From assembly GCA_002356515.1 (NCBI GenBank), contig AP017605.1, forward strand, positions 2,666,001-2,730,000: 64,000 nucleotides of DNA, written 5' to 3'. The notes beneath the pieces are model-generated. The model was not told the origin of the DNA, did not search any database, and saw only the letters and a program-made list of their open reading frames with translations. This document shows, piece by piece, positions 18,801 to 28,600 of this stretch. Positions within the stretch are counted from its first letter, which is position 1, and the number at the start of each line of letters is the position of its first letter. This stretch comes from Mesorhizobium loti (lineage in GTDB: Bacteria > Pseudomonadota > Alphaproteobacteria > Rhizobiales > Rhizobiaceae). The position numbers and the translations under genes were made by a program.

Positions 18801-19853
18801 TTCACCTACGACAAGGATCCGGCGCCTAACGTCCAGACAGGCACCGCGGCCGGCACCCTCGTCTTCGACAAGGTTGCCGACACTTATACCATCCAGCTGA
18901 CCGACCCGCTCGAAGGCTTCAGCTTCGACGTGCTGCACACCAACGAGTTGCTGGCCAAGGCGCCCACCGGCAATACCGGACACCCGCTGATCGTCGCGGA
19001 GCAGCTGACGCCGAACGCGGATCCGGATCCGTTCTTCGTGCAGTTCACCGCGAACTCGATAACCAATTCCATCGGGTTCGGCTTCAACTCGACCGGCGAC
19101 GGAGCGGTTGCTGGCGGAAACACCCCCGACACTGCGTTCACGCAGAATGCCCACGACATGATCACCAACCTTCACGAAGACTGGGTTTCCGCTACCCAGG
19201 CGACGAACGGGGTCGCTGGCGATACGATCCAGAAGGGTGAAGCCCTGACCTTGAGGTTCTTCACGGAGAACATCCTGCCGGATGTGAACCCGCAGGCCCC
19301 CGACGGCGGCACGGAGCGGATTGACCCGACCGCGAAGGCCAGCGGTGTCGTCATCAAGTTCGACGGCATCGGCAACAGTGAAGACCTGATCCTGATCCTC
19401 GACCTGAAAGATGCCAACGGGAACGAGATAACCAGAGCGGTCAATGTACAGAACTCGGACCTGATCAAAGGGAACGCCAATGTCCCCTCCCCTTACAGCA
19501 CCGAGTTCACGCTTGATAACAACGATGCCCTGCTCATCGTCGAACAGAACGACTACACGGTCACTGGCGAGACCTACCAGATACAGGGCATTCAGATCAT
19601 GCAGAGCGCCAATGGGTTGACGGGCAACGCCATCAACCTGAACGGGGCCATCGGCGTCAATGGCGGCAGCAGCGCCACCACCAACCTGACGACCTGGGAC
19701 CCGACCGACAACGATGTCCTGAAGATCGTCGACATCGGCTTTGTGCAGCAGAGCAGTGGGACAGTCGACGCCCATCTCGACTTCGCCTTCAAGGTGGCGG
19801 ACGCGGACCTGGACCAGACGGTGCCGCAGCACATTCTTGTCGATGTCGCCTGA
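15868..19853 (+). pseudogene. Large DUF5801-type repeat exoprotein, split by a one-base deletion
   Basis: Translation starts at ATG 15868, seven bases after GGGGAG. The first frame runs to 17931 and the second, homologous frame runs on to 19853; together they would encode about 1,330 residues. The break comes from loss of one G at 17790/17791: the first repeat copy reads CAATGGTGGC and the second CAATGTGGC. Downstream of the shift the first frame becomes proline/serine nonsense. The intact protein would have an N-terminal region, three tandem domains of about 153 residues each (FxDDGPSIS to DKDGDHQSATL), and a C-terminal part that probably carries the type I secretion signal. These domains resemble DUF5801/T1SS-143 repeats of large bacterial exoproteins. 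The secretion ATPase and adaptor follow immediately. It may be a true pseudogene, phase variation or an assembly error in a repeat. Confidence 0.8.
17113..18491 (+). repeat. Three tandem ~459-base repeats inside the exoprotein gene
   Basis: Units start at 17113, 17572 and 18030, each at a GAYGACGGGCC motif; the next such motif is at 18492. Unit lengths are 459, 458 and 462 bases. Units 1 and 2 differ at only a handful of positions plus the missing base, so they look recently duplicated or homogenised. Unit 3 is more divergent. Confidence 0.9.
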
Positions 19854-19865
19854 CAGGTGACCGAC

Positions 19866-19887
19866 GGGGGCAGCCATGGCTGCCCCC
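19866..19887 (+). terminator. Perfect 22-base GC-rich palindrome between exoprotein and exporter genes
   Basis: GGGGGCAGCC followed by its complement ATGGCTGCCCCC forms a perfect palindrome 13 bases after the exoprotein stop. There is no T-run. In other RTX operons a hairpin at this position attenuates transcription so that less exporter than substrate is made; that role is inferred here. Confidence 0.45.
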
Positions 19888-19928
19888 GCACTGCCTCCCG
19901 CGATCCGTTGCACGGAGATGTCATCCAG

Positions 19929-21761
19929 ATGATGAAAGACAGACAACAGCCCCCTGCCTTGCGGGTGGTGATGAAGGAGGCCAGACGCGCCATTCGGCCG
20001 CTCATCTGGTTCAGCGGCGGCATCAACGTGCTGATGCTGACCGGGGCGCTCTATATGCTGCAGGTCTACCATCGCGTGTTGTCCAGCCACAGCCTGGAGA
20101 CGCTGGTGATGCTGTCGCTGATGGCGGCAGCGGCGCTGGCGGCGATGGCGGGGCTGGAGGTGGTGCGCGGGCGCCTGCTGGCGACCGTCGGATCGTGGAT
20201 GAACGCGCGATTGGCACCGGTTCTCCTGACCGCATCGGTGGAATATGCCGCTTCGGCGCCCGGCCATGCCAACGCCCGCCCCTTGCGCGACCTGGATCAA
20301 GTGCGGAATTTCTTCACCAGCCCAAGCATCTTCCCGATCCTTGACGCGCCCTGGGCGCCGCTGTTCTTCGCCGCCATATTCGTCATGCACCCCTGGCTGG
20401 GCTGGTTGGCGCTGTGCGGTGGCATCGTTCTGTTTGCCTTGGCGGTGCTCAACGAATACCTCACGCGCAAGCCGTTGACCGAGGCAGCGAACGCACAGTC
20501 GCGCGCCTATGTGCAGGCCGAGGCGGCGATCCGCAACGCCGAGGTCGTCCAGGCGATGGGCATGTTGAAGCCGCTGCTGGAGGGATGGAAGGCCCAGCAG
20601 GACGAGGCCAACAAAGGACAGGTTCTCGCCGCCAACCGTGGCGGCGTCATCGCCGCTATAGCGCGTTGCCACCGGCTGGCCCTGCAAATGGCCATACTGG
20701 GTCTTGGCGCTTATCTGGTGCTTCGCAACGAGGCTTCGCCCGGCATCATGATCTCCGCCTCGATCCTGATGGGACGCGCATTGTCCCCGGTCGAGCAAGC
20801 GATCGGCACATGGAAGGCGACGGTCGGAGCGCGTGCCGCTTACCGGCGTCTCACCGCGGTCGCCGGAGAGCACCGGGAAGCCACGCCGGTTCTGCCGCTG
20901 CCCCGTCCCAAAGGCAGGTTCGAGGCCGAGAATCTCGTGCTTGCCCGACAGGGTGGCGAGCACATCCTGAAAGGCATCAGCTTCCGGCTCAATCCGGGTG
21001 AAGCCATGGCGTTGATCGGCCCGAGCGGGGCCGGCAAGACAAGCCTGGCGCGCATCTTGGCCGGTGCGTGGCGCCCATCCGGGGGGCGTGCGTTGCTGGA
21101 CGGAATGGACGTTGCCCAATGGGCGGCAGAGGACCGCGGCCATTATGTCGGTTACCTGCCGCAGGACATCGAGCTCTTCGCCGGAACCGTCTCCGAAAAC
21201 ATCTGCCGCTTCGCGAATGTCAACCCGGCGGTCTTCAACAACGTGGTCAAGGCCGCGCAGTTGGCGGGAGTCCACGAACTGATCAAGGGGCTGCCGAAGG
21301 GTTATGCAACCGAGATCGGCGAATCCGGCGCGGTACTGTCGGGTGGCCAGCGCCAGCGCATCGGGCTGGCGCGGGCCCTCTATGGCGATCCGGCACTCAT
21401 CATCCTGGACGAGCCCAATTCCAATCTCGACCGCGAGGGGGAGGACGCCCTGATCGCGGCCCTCGGCGCGGTCAAGGCGGCCGGCACGACCATTATCCTG
21501 ATCGCCCACCGACCGAACATCATGGACAAGGTCGACAAGATTTTGGTCCTCAACCGGGGTCAACAAGACCTCTTCGGCTCACGTGACCATGTCTTCAACG
21601 AACTTGCCGCGCGCATCCGCCCGGTAACTCAGATACCAGCGAGCCCGATCCCGGAAATCTCCGCCTCCGCGGTCGGCGCCGGCGGCGAGCCACGTTCCTC
21701 TTCAAAGCGTACGCCGCGTCAAGGCGCATTGAGCACGGCCGTCGTGGCCAACCAGGCATGA
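19929..21761 (+). CDS. Type I secretion system permease/ATPase (PrtD-like)
   Basis: This ABC exporter subunit has a membrane domain (about residues 20-300, with GGINVLMLTGALYMLQVYHRV typical of the PrtD/HasD group) followed by an ATPase domain. The ATPase shows Walker A GPSGAGKTS, signature LSGGQRQRIGLARAL, Walker B LIILDEPNSNLD and a switch histidine in IAHRP. No N-terminal C39 peptidase or C39-like domain is present, so substrates should be RTX-type proteins with C-terminal signals rather than leader peptides. ATG 19929 (MMKDRQQPP) was chosen because the longer frame from 19857 begins with sequence unlike the family. Likely substrates are the RTX protein at 12715 and the repeat exoprotein. 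The gene overlaps or abuts the adaptor gene. Confidence 0.92.
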   Translation: MMKDRQQPPALRVVMKEARRAIRPLIWFSGGINVLMLTGALYMLQVYHRVLSSHSLETLVMLSLMAAAALAAMAGLEVVRGRLLATVGSWMNARLAPVLLTASVEYAASAPGHANARPLRDLDQVRNFFTSPSIFPILDAPWAPLFFAAIFVMHPWLGWLALCGGIVLFALAVLNEYLTRKPLTEAANAQSRAYVQAEAAIRNAEVVQAMGMLKPLLEGWKAQQDEANKGQVLAANRGGVIAAIARCHRLALQMAILGLGAYLVLRNEASPGIMISASILMGRALSPVEQAIGTWKATVGARAAYRRLTAVAGEHREATPVLPLPRPKGRFEAENLVLARQGGEHILKGISFRLNPGEAMALIGPSGAGKTSLARILAGAWRPSGGRALLDGMDVAQWAAEDRGHYVGYLPQDIELFAGTVSENICRFANVNPAVFNNVVKAAQLAGVHELIKGLPKGYATEIGESGAVLSGGQRQRIGLARALYGDPALIILDEPNSNLDREGEDALIAALGAVKAAGTTIILIAHRPNIMDKVDKILVLNRGQQDLFGSRDHVFNELAARIRPVTQIPASPIPEISASAVGAGGEPRSSSKRTPRQGALSTAVVANQA

Positions 21762-21774
21762 AATGAGGACAGAG

Positions 21775-23106
21775 ATGAACGTCGTGCCGTTACCCGTCCC
21801 GCCGCCCTCCCTGCTGGAGCCGGCACCCCTGCGCCTCATGGGCGTGACGAGCACCGGCTTCGCGATCCTGTTCCTGTTCTTCGGCGTGGCCGGCGGCTGG
21901 GCCGCCCTGGCCCCGCTGGACAGCGCCGCGATGGCGCCGGGCGTCGTCAAGGTCGTCGGCGACCGCAAGCTCATCCAGCACCTCGAGGGTGGCATCATCG
22001 CGGAGCTGAACGCTGCCAACGGTGATATCGTCAAGGCGGGGAAGGTCCTCGTGCGGCTCGACGACACGCAGGCAAAGGCGCAGCTCGACCTGATCCAGAA
22101 CCGGATAGCCACGCGAGAGGCGCTGGCCGCGCGCCTCAGGGCCGAGCGTGACGGCAAGGCCGAGATCGCGTTTGATCCGGCGTTGCTCGCAAATCCCGCC
22201 ACCGCCGCGAAGGACGCGGTTGCCGCACAGCGTGACGTGTTTGCGGCCAAGCACCACAATCTGAAGGACGAACGGGAAATCCTCAGCCAGCGTCGTCAGC
22301 AGACCCAGGAAGAGATAACGGGACTGGAGCAGCTGATCGTCACCAAGGACACGCAGATCAAGGCGATCGAGGGTGAAACCAAGGACCTCGAGAGTCTCCT
22401 CAAGAAGGGGCTGACCACCCGCGAGCGGAACCTGTTGCTCAGAAGGCAACAGCAGGAGATCGAAGGGGAGCGCGCTACCAACACCGCGGCGATCGCCCGT
22501 GCCAGAAGCGCCATGGCCGAGATCGACATGCAAATCCTGAACCTCGACACTGTGCGGTTGAACGAGGCCGTCGACGAGTTGAGCAAGGTCGAGGCGGAGT
22601 TGTTCGACCTCGGACAGCAGGAGCGTGCCGCAAAGGACGTGCTTGCCCGGACCAATGTCGTCGCACCGGTTGACGGCATCGTCATGGACCTGAAGGTCCA
22701 CACGGCGGGCGGGGTCGTTAAACCCGGCGAGACGTTGATGACGGTCGTGCCGCTCGAACAACAACTCGTGGTCGAGGCCATGGTCAAGCCGGAGGATGTC
22801 GAGACGATCGCCCCCGGACAGCCCGTGCGCGTCAGCTTCCCGGCCTTCGCCCGCTACAACCTGCCGCCGCTCGACGGCGTCGTGGAGATCGTGTCGGCCG
22901 ACCGCATGGTGGAGGAGCGCAGCGGCGCACCGTATTTCGCCGCGACCGTGTTGATCGACAAGGGCGAACTCACCAAGCTGGAGGGTCGCAAGCTGCTGCC
23001 CGGCATGACCAGCGAGGCAATGATCCGCACTGGCGCCCGCACCGTGCTTTCCTACCTCGCCGAGCCGATCACGCAGAACTTCCGCCGGGCGATGCGGGAA
23101 AAATAG
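21775..23106 (+). CDS. HlyD-family type I secretion periplasmic adaptor
   Basis: The protein has a short cytoplasmic N-terminus, one membrane segment (TGFAILFLFFGVAGGWAALA), and a lipoyl/barrel half-motif beginning GVVKVVGDRKLIQHLEGGII. Long helices follow at about 100-280, then the second half-motif (VVAPVDGIVMDLKVHTAGGV) and a beta-barrel C-terminus. It should link the ABC exporter to a TolC-like outer-membrane channel, which is not in this window. Two starts are possible: 21763 directly after the ATPase stop, and 21775, which has GAGGA five bases upstream and was preferred. The family is usually 430-480 residues, matching either. Confidence 0.9.
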   Translation: MNVVPLPVPPPSLLEPAPLRLMGVTSTGFAILFLFFGVAGGWAALAPLDSAAMAPGVVKVVGDRKLIQHLEGGIIAELNAANGDIVKAGKVLVRLDDTQAKAQLDLIQNRIATREALAARLRAERDGKAEIAFDPALLANPATAAKDAVAAQRDVFAAKHHNLKDEREILSQRRQQTQEEITGLEQLIVTKDTQIKAIEGETKDLESLLKKGLTTRERNLLLRRQQQEIEGERATNTAAIARARSAMAEIDMQILNLDTVRLNEAVDELSKVEAELFDLGQQERAAKDVLARTNVVAPVDGIVMDLKVHTAGGVVKPGETLMTVVPLEQQLVVEAMVKPEDVETIAPGQPVRVSFPAFARYNLPPLDGVVEIVSADRMVEERSGAPYFAATVLIDKGELTKLEGRKLLPGMTSEAMIRTGARTVLSYLAEPITQNFRRAMREK

Positions 23107-23128
23107 CCGGAAGCGCCAGGAGATACGA

Positions 23129-23230
23129 CTACTCGCCCAATATGACCCCGGATGCCACGATCTGTGCCGTGCGCTCGGTCAGTTTTCCGCGTTTCACAAG
23201 CGTGGGTTTGACGTAGGTCTTCTTCATCAT
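23129..23230 (-). CDS. Lasso-leader-like short peptide (putative RiPP precursor)
   Basis: A 33-residue peptide (32 from the second Met) begins MMKKTYVKPTLVKRGK. Counting from the second Met, Tyr5, Pro8, Leu10, Gly14 and Thr20 match the Y-x2-P-x-L-x3-G-x5-T motif of lasso-peptide leaders, which is read by the RRE protein. Only about 12 residues follow the Thr, and no Asp/Glu lies 7-9 positions into the expected core, so a normal lasso ring cannot form. No lasso cyclase, leader peptidase or RRE gene is in the window. Similar orphan peptides are, from memory, annotated in rhizobia as putative RiPP precursors. It is the last possible member of the minus-strand adhesin/IalB gene run and converges with the HlyD gene. 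The ribosome binding site is weak. Confidence 0.6.
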   Translation of the reverse strand: MMKKTYVKPTLVKRGKLTERTAQIVASGVILGE

Positions 23231-23331
23231 CACGATCCGCTGGCAATGGCACCGGACTAAACGGCCTCGGCACGCCAACGTTCCATCGGACCACCGGCGG
23301 CGGCTGGCATCGAAGACAGCCGCCTTTGTTC

Positions 23332-23868
23332 TCACCGTGCGCTCAACGCCACCATGCGGTCGAGCGCCGCGGTCAGGCCGTGCAGCGACACCGGGAATGT
23401 CAGCGGCGTCTCTGCGTCGGTCGTGACATTGAGCTTCAGCACCTCGCCTCCCCTAAGCTTTCCGAGTGTCGGCCGATCGATGGCAAAGACCGCGATGCAC
23501 CCCGTTGGCAGGCAGGTCCTGAAGCGCTGCGGGGACAAGGGCGGCTGATCGTCGATCTGGAGCGTCACACCGGAATCAAGCAAGATGCCGAAGGGCAGAA
23601 GCAGGGTGGCCGTCGTCGACCCGTCCGCGCGTCTCTGTATCTCCACGGCAAGCAGCCTTTGGCCGTTCTTCTGGACCTGGTCCTGCGAAAGCGAGCAGAC
23701 CCTCGCATTCTCCTGGACGGAGCAAGCAACGCTCCAGTCCTGGTAGACTTCGCGCAGCGATGACGGCCCGTCTGGAACAGCCGCCACCTGTTGCTGTGCC
23801 AGCGCGGGCGACGTCAATGACAATGCGATTGCCCCGCATGCGCAGGCGGCCTTGAGGCCACGCTTCAT
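23332..23868 (-). CDS. IalB-family invasion-associated secreted protein
   Basis: The start at 23868 (MKRGLKAACACGAIALSL) gives a signal peptide with a likely ALA|Q cleavage near residue 24. The mature part has the IalB pattern: a WSVAC segment, a second Cys in VCSLSQ, a central LLPFGILLDSGVTLQID stretch and paired Cys in FRTCLPTGCIAVF. IalB from Bartonella is linked to erythrocyte invasion. The wider family is common in Hyphomicrobiales, with unclear biochemical function. The start overlaps the stop of the DUF4189 gene by four bases, which shows coupling. It is the second IalB-family member of this gene run; the first lies directly after the adhesin gene. Confidence 0.82.
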   Translation of the reverse strand: MKRGLKAACACGAIALSLTSPALAQQQVAAVPDGPSSLREVYQDWSVACSVQENARVCSLSQDQVQKNGQRLLAVEIQRRADGSTTATLLLPFGILLDSGVTLQIDDQPPLSPQRFRTCLPTGCIAVFAIDRPTLGKLRGGEVLKLNVTTDAETPLTFPVSLHGLTAALDRMVALSAR

Positions 23869-24326
23869 GTGCAGACCCACTCGCGGACTTTGCATTTGCT
23901 ACCCGACGCCTCGCAGGCCTGCAAAGCGAGGTCTTCGGCTTCGCGGCGGGTCTCGGCCGAGTTCACGCCCCAGGGCGTGAAACGGTTCTCGACCTTGTCG
24001 GCCATGGCCAGCGCGCCGCAGTGCTTGTAGGGAAAGCCGGTCTCGTCGTCATCGTTCCAATGGCGATGGTTGCGGAAGACGGTGACGACGTTGCAGGCCT
24101 TGCCACCGGCGTTCTCGCAATATTTCTGCGCGATGTCCTTCGCTTCCTGCCGCTTGTCGGCCCCCCAGAAGAAGCCGTATTTGCTGTCCGACTGCGAATA
24201 GGCGATGGCCGCCCAGATGCCTTTTTCCTCCCGTTGCGGCTCCGACGGCGCCACCAGGTCGGCCGAGACGACCTGTCCGCTCCACAACAAGGTCAAACCC
24301 AAAACTGCCAAAGCCCGCAATCTCAT
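23865..24326 (-). CDS. DUF4189 family secreted protein
   Basis: The ATG at 24326 was chosen because AAGGGG lies eight bases upstream; a GTG three codons earlier is the alternative. A signal peptide (about 20 residues, ending near VVSA) is followed by WAAIAYSQSDSKYGFFWG, AKDIAQKYCENAGGKAC and a second Ala-Glu-Asp-Leu-Ala-x4-Cys helix. This repeating pattern of an aromatic Gly segment and an Ala-rich helix ending in Cys is that of DUF4189. The cysteines are likely to form disulfides in the periplasm or outside the cell. The function is unknown. Its position between an anchored protein and an IalB protein suggests a cell-envelope role. Confidence 0.78.
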   Translation of the reverse strand: MRLRALAVLGLTLLWSGQVVSADLVAPSEPQREEKGIWAAIAYSQSDSKYGFFWGADKRQEAKDIAQKYCENAGGKACNVVTVFRNHRHWNDDDETGFPYKHCGALAMADKVENRFTPWGVNSAETRREAEDLALQACEASGSKCKVREWVCT

Positions 24327-24357
24327 GGTCAGCACCCCTTTTCTTGAACCTATCGCC

Positions 24358-25026
24358 CTACTTCGCCGCCGAAGCGACGGAGATCACCACGCAGCTTTTG
24401 CCTGTCGGCAGGAGAAGGGCTTCTCCGGCATTGCCGCCGAGTTCGTACACCTCGACCTGTCCAAGATGGTCGGTGATCTTGCTGCCCTGCGGAAGGATGG
24501 ACGGGATGTCGGCGCACGGACTGGCGAACGGCGCCACCCGCACCATCGTCCCCTCGCAACCCGAAGCGGTGGGCGATGCGAAAACGACGCCGGCGGCCGG
24601 CCCGCTATAGCGTTCCGTCGCGTAGTCCATGCCGACGAAGGCCTGGACGGCATGCTTGTCGGCGGCTTGGTCGTTCCACAAGGATTTGACGCTGTATTTC
24701 GTGCCGGTCGTCAAAATCTGTCCGAGCACCGGATAAATGGTCGAACAGGCCTGCACCCCGGCTTGCTTGACATGCTCGAGGAAAGGCGTGTCCGGAAGCG
24801 CCGGGTTGGTCGCCTCCGGCTGCGCGGCCGTCGCGCTGCCGACCAGATTGGCGATCGCGGCATAGTTGCCGGCGGCGAAGCCAAGACCCGCCACGACAAG
24901 CCCCAACAGCGAGAATCCGACGACACGTGGCCAGCGCCGCCGCTTGGGTTCGACCAGCCTCTGCCGATCCGCATCGACGGTCGGACTGCTGCGTTTTGCG
25001 GATATGAACTGGTCCTGCTGGCTCAT
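24358..25026 (-). CDS. Membrane-anchored protein of unknown function
   Basis: The 222-residue protein has a basic cytoplasmic N-terminus, a single membrane segment at about residues 35-55 (VVGFSLLGLVVAGLGFAAGN), and a soluble periplasmic domain of about 165 residues. That domain has several Cys (ACSTIYP, SGCEGTM, SPCADIP, SCVVIS) that could form two disulfides. No family was recognised. It lies in a minus-strand run with IalB and DUF4189 genes downstream of a trimeric adhesin, 13 bases after the first IalB gene. A periplasmic accessory role for the adhesin locus is possible but only by context. Confidence 0.65.
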   Translation of the reverse strand: MSQQDQFISAKRSSPTVDADRQRLVEPKRRRWPRVVGFSLLGLVVAGLGFAAGNYAAIANLVGSATAAQPEATNPALPDTPFLEHVKQAGVQACSTIYPVLGQILTTGTKYSVKSLWNDQAADKHAVQAFVGMDYATERYSGPAAGVVFASPTASGCEGTMVRVAPFASPCADIPSILPQGSKITDHLGQVEVYELGGNAGEALLLPTGKSCVVISVASAAK

Positions 25027-25039
25027 GGTGCTGCCCCGG

Positions 25040-25600
25040 TTATTTGAGTGGCGAAAGGGCCTCTGTCAGCCCCTTGAGTGTTGCTGCGGTCACGGTGATC
25101 GTCTTGCCGTCGACGGTCGGATAGGAAATCGCCGCCGCCGCGTTCTGTGCGATCTGCTGGCGCATGACGGGGCCGACCGGCAGCATGCCGACGCAGACCA
25201 CGTCATTACAGCCGTTCAGGTGGACGTCGATCGCCTGGTCCCGCCCGTCGAACTTCAGCGACACCAGCCCGTCGCTCCTGGCGTTCGGCGCGGTGCGGAC
25301 GATCATGTAGGGCTTGCCGTCCTGCGTGGCGGCGAGCGACCAGCTGAAGGCCATCTTGCCCGAAGAGTCCTCAATCACCTGCGAGACATTGCAGACCTTC
25401 TTGCGCGCCTTGAGGTTCTCGTCGCAGATCAGCGTCCAGTTTTCGAAGGGACGGATCGTGCGCTGATAGGTTCCCAGTTTCACGTCGGGCGGCAGCACCA
25501 CATCCGAAGGCTTGATCCTGTATGGCGACGCCACCTGCCCCGCGGCCGGCGCGAGGCCGCCGCACAGCGCCAGGCAAGTCAGTGCGACAAGTCCTTTCAT
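25040..25600 (-). CDS. IalB-family invasion-associated secreted protein
   Basis: A signal peptide (MKGLVALTCLALCGGLAPAAG) precedes a domain with FENWTLICDENLKARKKVC, an FSWSLA stretch, and LNGCNDVVCVGMLPVGP, which gives the paired cysteines of the IalB family. The length of 186 residues is normal. The gene begins only eight bases after the stop of the trimeric adhesin, so the two are almost certainly cotranscribed. That arrangement suggests the IalB protein acts with, or is exported in the same setting as, the adhesin (inference). It is a diverged paralogue of the IalB protein at 23332. Confidence 0.82.
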   Translation of the reverse strand: MKGLVALTCLALCGGLAPAAGQVASPYRIKPSDVVLPPDVKLGTYQRTIRPFENWTLICDENLKARKKVCNVSQVIEDSSGKMAFSWSLAATQDGKPYMIVRTAPNARSDGLVSLKFDGRDQAIDVHLNGCNDVVCVGMLPVGPVMRQQIAQNAAAAISYPTVDGKTITVTAATLKGLTEALSPLK

Positions 25601-25607
25601 TCCTGCC

Positions 25608-28600
25608 TCAGTTCAAGGTGAAGCTGAGGCCGGCGCCGACGCCGACATGACCGCCGGCGGCCGTGCCCGACACGTTGCCGCGGATGCGGCCGTCCTCGCT
25701 CGTGTAGCCCGCACCGAAGGCCAAGGCGCTCGAATCCCGCCAGAAGCCGCCGCCCGCCGCAACACTCAGCTTGCCGGGACGGTCGTCGTAGCGCAGCGAG
25801 GCCGCGGCCAGCCCGATCGCCGCCGCCTGGCGGGCTTCGTCGCGTATGCCGTCGATGTCGGTATTGAGCTGGCTGAGCTTCTGGTCGGTATAGTTGTTGG
25901 CCTGCTGCAAGGTCGTGGCGGCCACCTTGTCGGTGTAGGTGTTGGACGTGTTGATGCTCGTGGCCAGCCCCTGGTTCAGCTGGTTGACGTTGACCGCATC
26001 GGTGCCGGCAACGCCGGGACCGACATTGGAGATGACCACCGGCGCGTTGACGTCGCCGCCCTGCAGCGTGATGCTGTTCTTCTTGCTGCCGTCCGGATTG
26101 GTGTCATACGTCACCGCGTTCTGGGTGAGCGATCCGAGGCCCGATTTCAAATCCTCGACCGCCGTGTTGGTGGCGTAGAGCTGCGAGCCGTTGATCGCAT
26201 CGGTGCTGTTGGCGTTGATCTGTCCGGCGGCGACATTGGTGATCGTGCGCTCGGCGCCGGCACTACCGACGCTGACGGTGCCGATCGGAGCGGTCCCGGC
26301 AAAGCTGTAGGTCTTGCCGTTGATGACGGTGCTGGACGTACCGACGGCAGTCTGGGTCACCGAGCCGGAACCGAGCGCCACGTCGTTGGCATTGTTGGCC
26401 TTGGCGCCATGGCCGAGCGCCACCGCGCCCTGGCCCGTGGCTGTCGAGCCATTGCCGGCGGCAAGGCTGTTGGTGCCGCTGGCCACGCTGGCCGGCCCGA
26501 TCGCGACGCTGTCGGTGCCGCTGGCGGTGGAGTCGGCCAGCGTGGAATTGGCGTGGAAATACTTGATGCCACCGCCATTCGAGATGTTGGTCAGCGCGTT
26601 GTTGACGGCCGTGAAGCCGTCATAGACGGTCGAATAATTGTTGCCCTGGATGGTGTAGGTCGGACCGGTGATCGAGCCGTCCGGATTGACCGTGGTGCTG
26701 CCGCCGAACAGGTTGGCGACGTTTTGCGACACGCCCTTGAGCTGGGAGACATTGACGGCGTCGGTATTGGCCGAGCCGGCGGCAACATTGGTGAGCTTGC
26801 GTTCGGCGCCGGCGGCGCCGATCGACACCTCGCCGACCGAGGTCTGCGGGGCGGTCAGGGCAAAGGCCGTGTAGCCGGTCTGAGCGCCGACCGTGGTGAC
26901 GGACTGTGCGCCCAGTGCCACGCTGTTGATGAAGGTGCTTTGGGCGCCGGCGCCGAGCGCCACCGACTGGATGCCGGATGCCAGCGAATTGGTGCCGAGC
27001 GCCAGCCCGTCGGCCAGCATGACATGGGCGTTCTGGCCTATGGCCGTGCCGCCGGGTGCGGTCTGGTCGACAATGGCGCCATTGCCGATGCCGACGCCAT
27101 TGTCGCCGTTGACGACCGTCGTCGGGCCGACCGCGACCGACTCCGCCCCGACCGCGAGCGAGTCGCCCGCCGCCGAATTGGCGTGGAAGTATTTCGTCGA
27201 GGTGACCGAGACAGACGCGATGGCGCCCTGCAGCTGCCGCACTGTTACGGCATCCTGGGCTTGCGTGCCGTCGGCGACATTGGTGATCTGCCGGTAGGAC
27301 GTGCTGGTACCGACCGACACGGCGCCGAGCAGCGTCTTGTCGGTGGTGTTGTACTGGATGAAGTTGGAAGGACCGGCCGCGATCTGCCCGGTGGCCGGTG
27401 CCAGGGCGCGGTCGGACACCGAGCCGGAACCGAGCGCCACGCCGCCGTCGATGCTGACATTGCTGTCGCGGCCGAGCGCCAGCCCGCTGACGCCGGTCGC
27501 GGTCGCCTGGTAGCCGACGGCGGTGGAGCCGACCCCTTGCGCGAAGGAATCGGTTTGCGCCAATCCCGTCTCGTTGGTGCGGGCGTAGCGGATGCCTATG
27601 CCATTGGCGTCGGTATAGGCGGTCGAGGTATCACCGGCGATGTTGTTGATGGTGTTGCCAAGATTGGTGACGCCACTGCCGATGTTGGCAATATCGGTGG
27701 TGTTCTGCGTCACCTGCTGGTTGGTTGCGAACAGCTGCGAGCCGTTGACCGCGTCGGTCGAGCCGCCATTCAACTGTCCGGCCGCGACGTTCTGGATCTG
27801 GCGCTCGGCACCAGCCGACCCGACCGAGAACGCGCCGGCCGGCGTGGTGCCGGCGAAGGTGTAGTTCACGCCGCCGATCGTCGCGCCACCCACCGCCGTG
27901 GTGGCGCCGGATGCGGAATTCAGGCCGATCGCCACATCGCCGGCATTGTTGGCCACGGCATTCGGTCCGACCGCGACGGAATTCGTTCCAAGGGCCTGGG
28001 AATCCGGCAAGGTCGAGTTGGCGTGGAAATACTTGATGCCGCCGCCGACATTGATGTTGTTGAGCGTGGTGCCGATGGCGTCGACCGCCTGGTTGGTGGC
28101 GAAGAGCTGCGAGCCATTGACGGCGTCGGTCGAGGAGCCGCTGATCCGCCCCGCCGCCAGATTGGTGAGCGTGCGCTCGGCCCCGGGCGCGCCGATGCTG
28201 ACCGTCGAGGTCGGATTGGTGCCTTGGAAGGCATAGGTGGTGCCGTTGATCACCGTGCTGGGCGTGCCGACCGCGACGGCGGTCACCGAGCTCATGCCGA
28301 GCGCCACGTCGCCGGCATTGCCGGCGCTGGCGCCGGCACCCAGCGCAAGCGCATTCGCGGCGCCGGCATTCGCTCCTACGCCGAGAGCGGTCGCTTGGAA
28401 GCCGGTTGCGAACGCGTTCTGGCCGATCGCCGTGCTGGACGTGGCTGTTGCATTGGCGTTGGCGCCGATGGCGGTGCTGTATTGGCCCGAGGCCTTGGAT
28501 ATGTAGCCCAACGCCGTTGCATCGAGAGCCGATGCGACGGCGCCGGTGCCGATGGCCGAGGCGTTGACGTCGGAGGCGCTCGCATTGGTACCGGCCGCGA

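Noticed and set aside
18780..21566. 928-residue open frame on the minus strand
   Set aside because: It spans the end of the exoprotein gene, an intergenic hairpin and most of the ABC exporter, crossing unrelated genes; no domain is recognisable.
23129..23230. Functional lasso-peptide biosynthetic cluster
   Set aside because: Only the leader-like peptide is present; no cyclase, RRE or leader peptidase was found, and the core lacks the acidic residue at positions 7-9.
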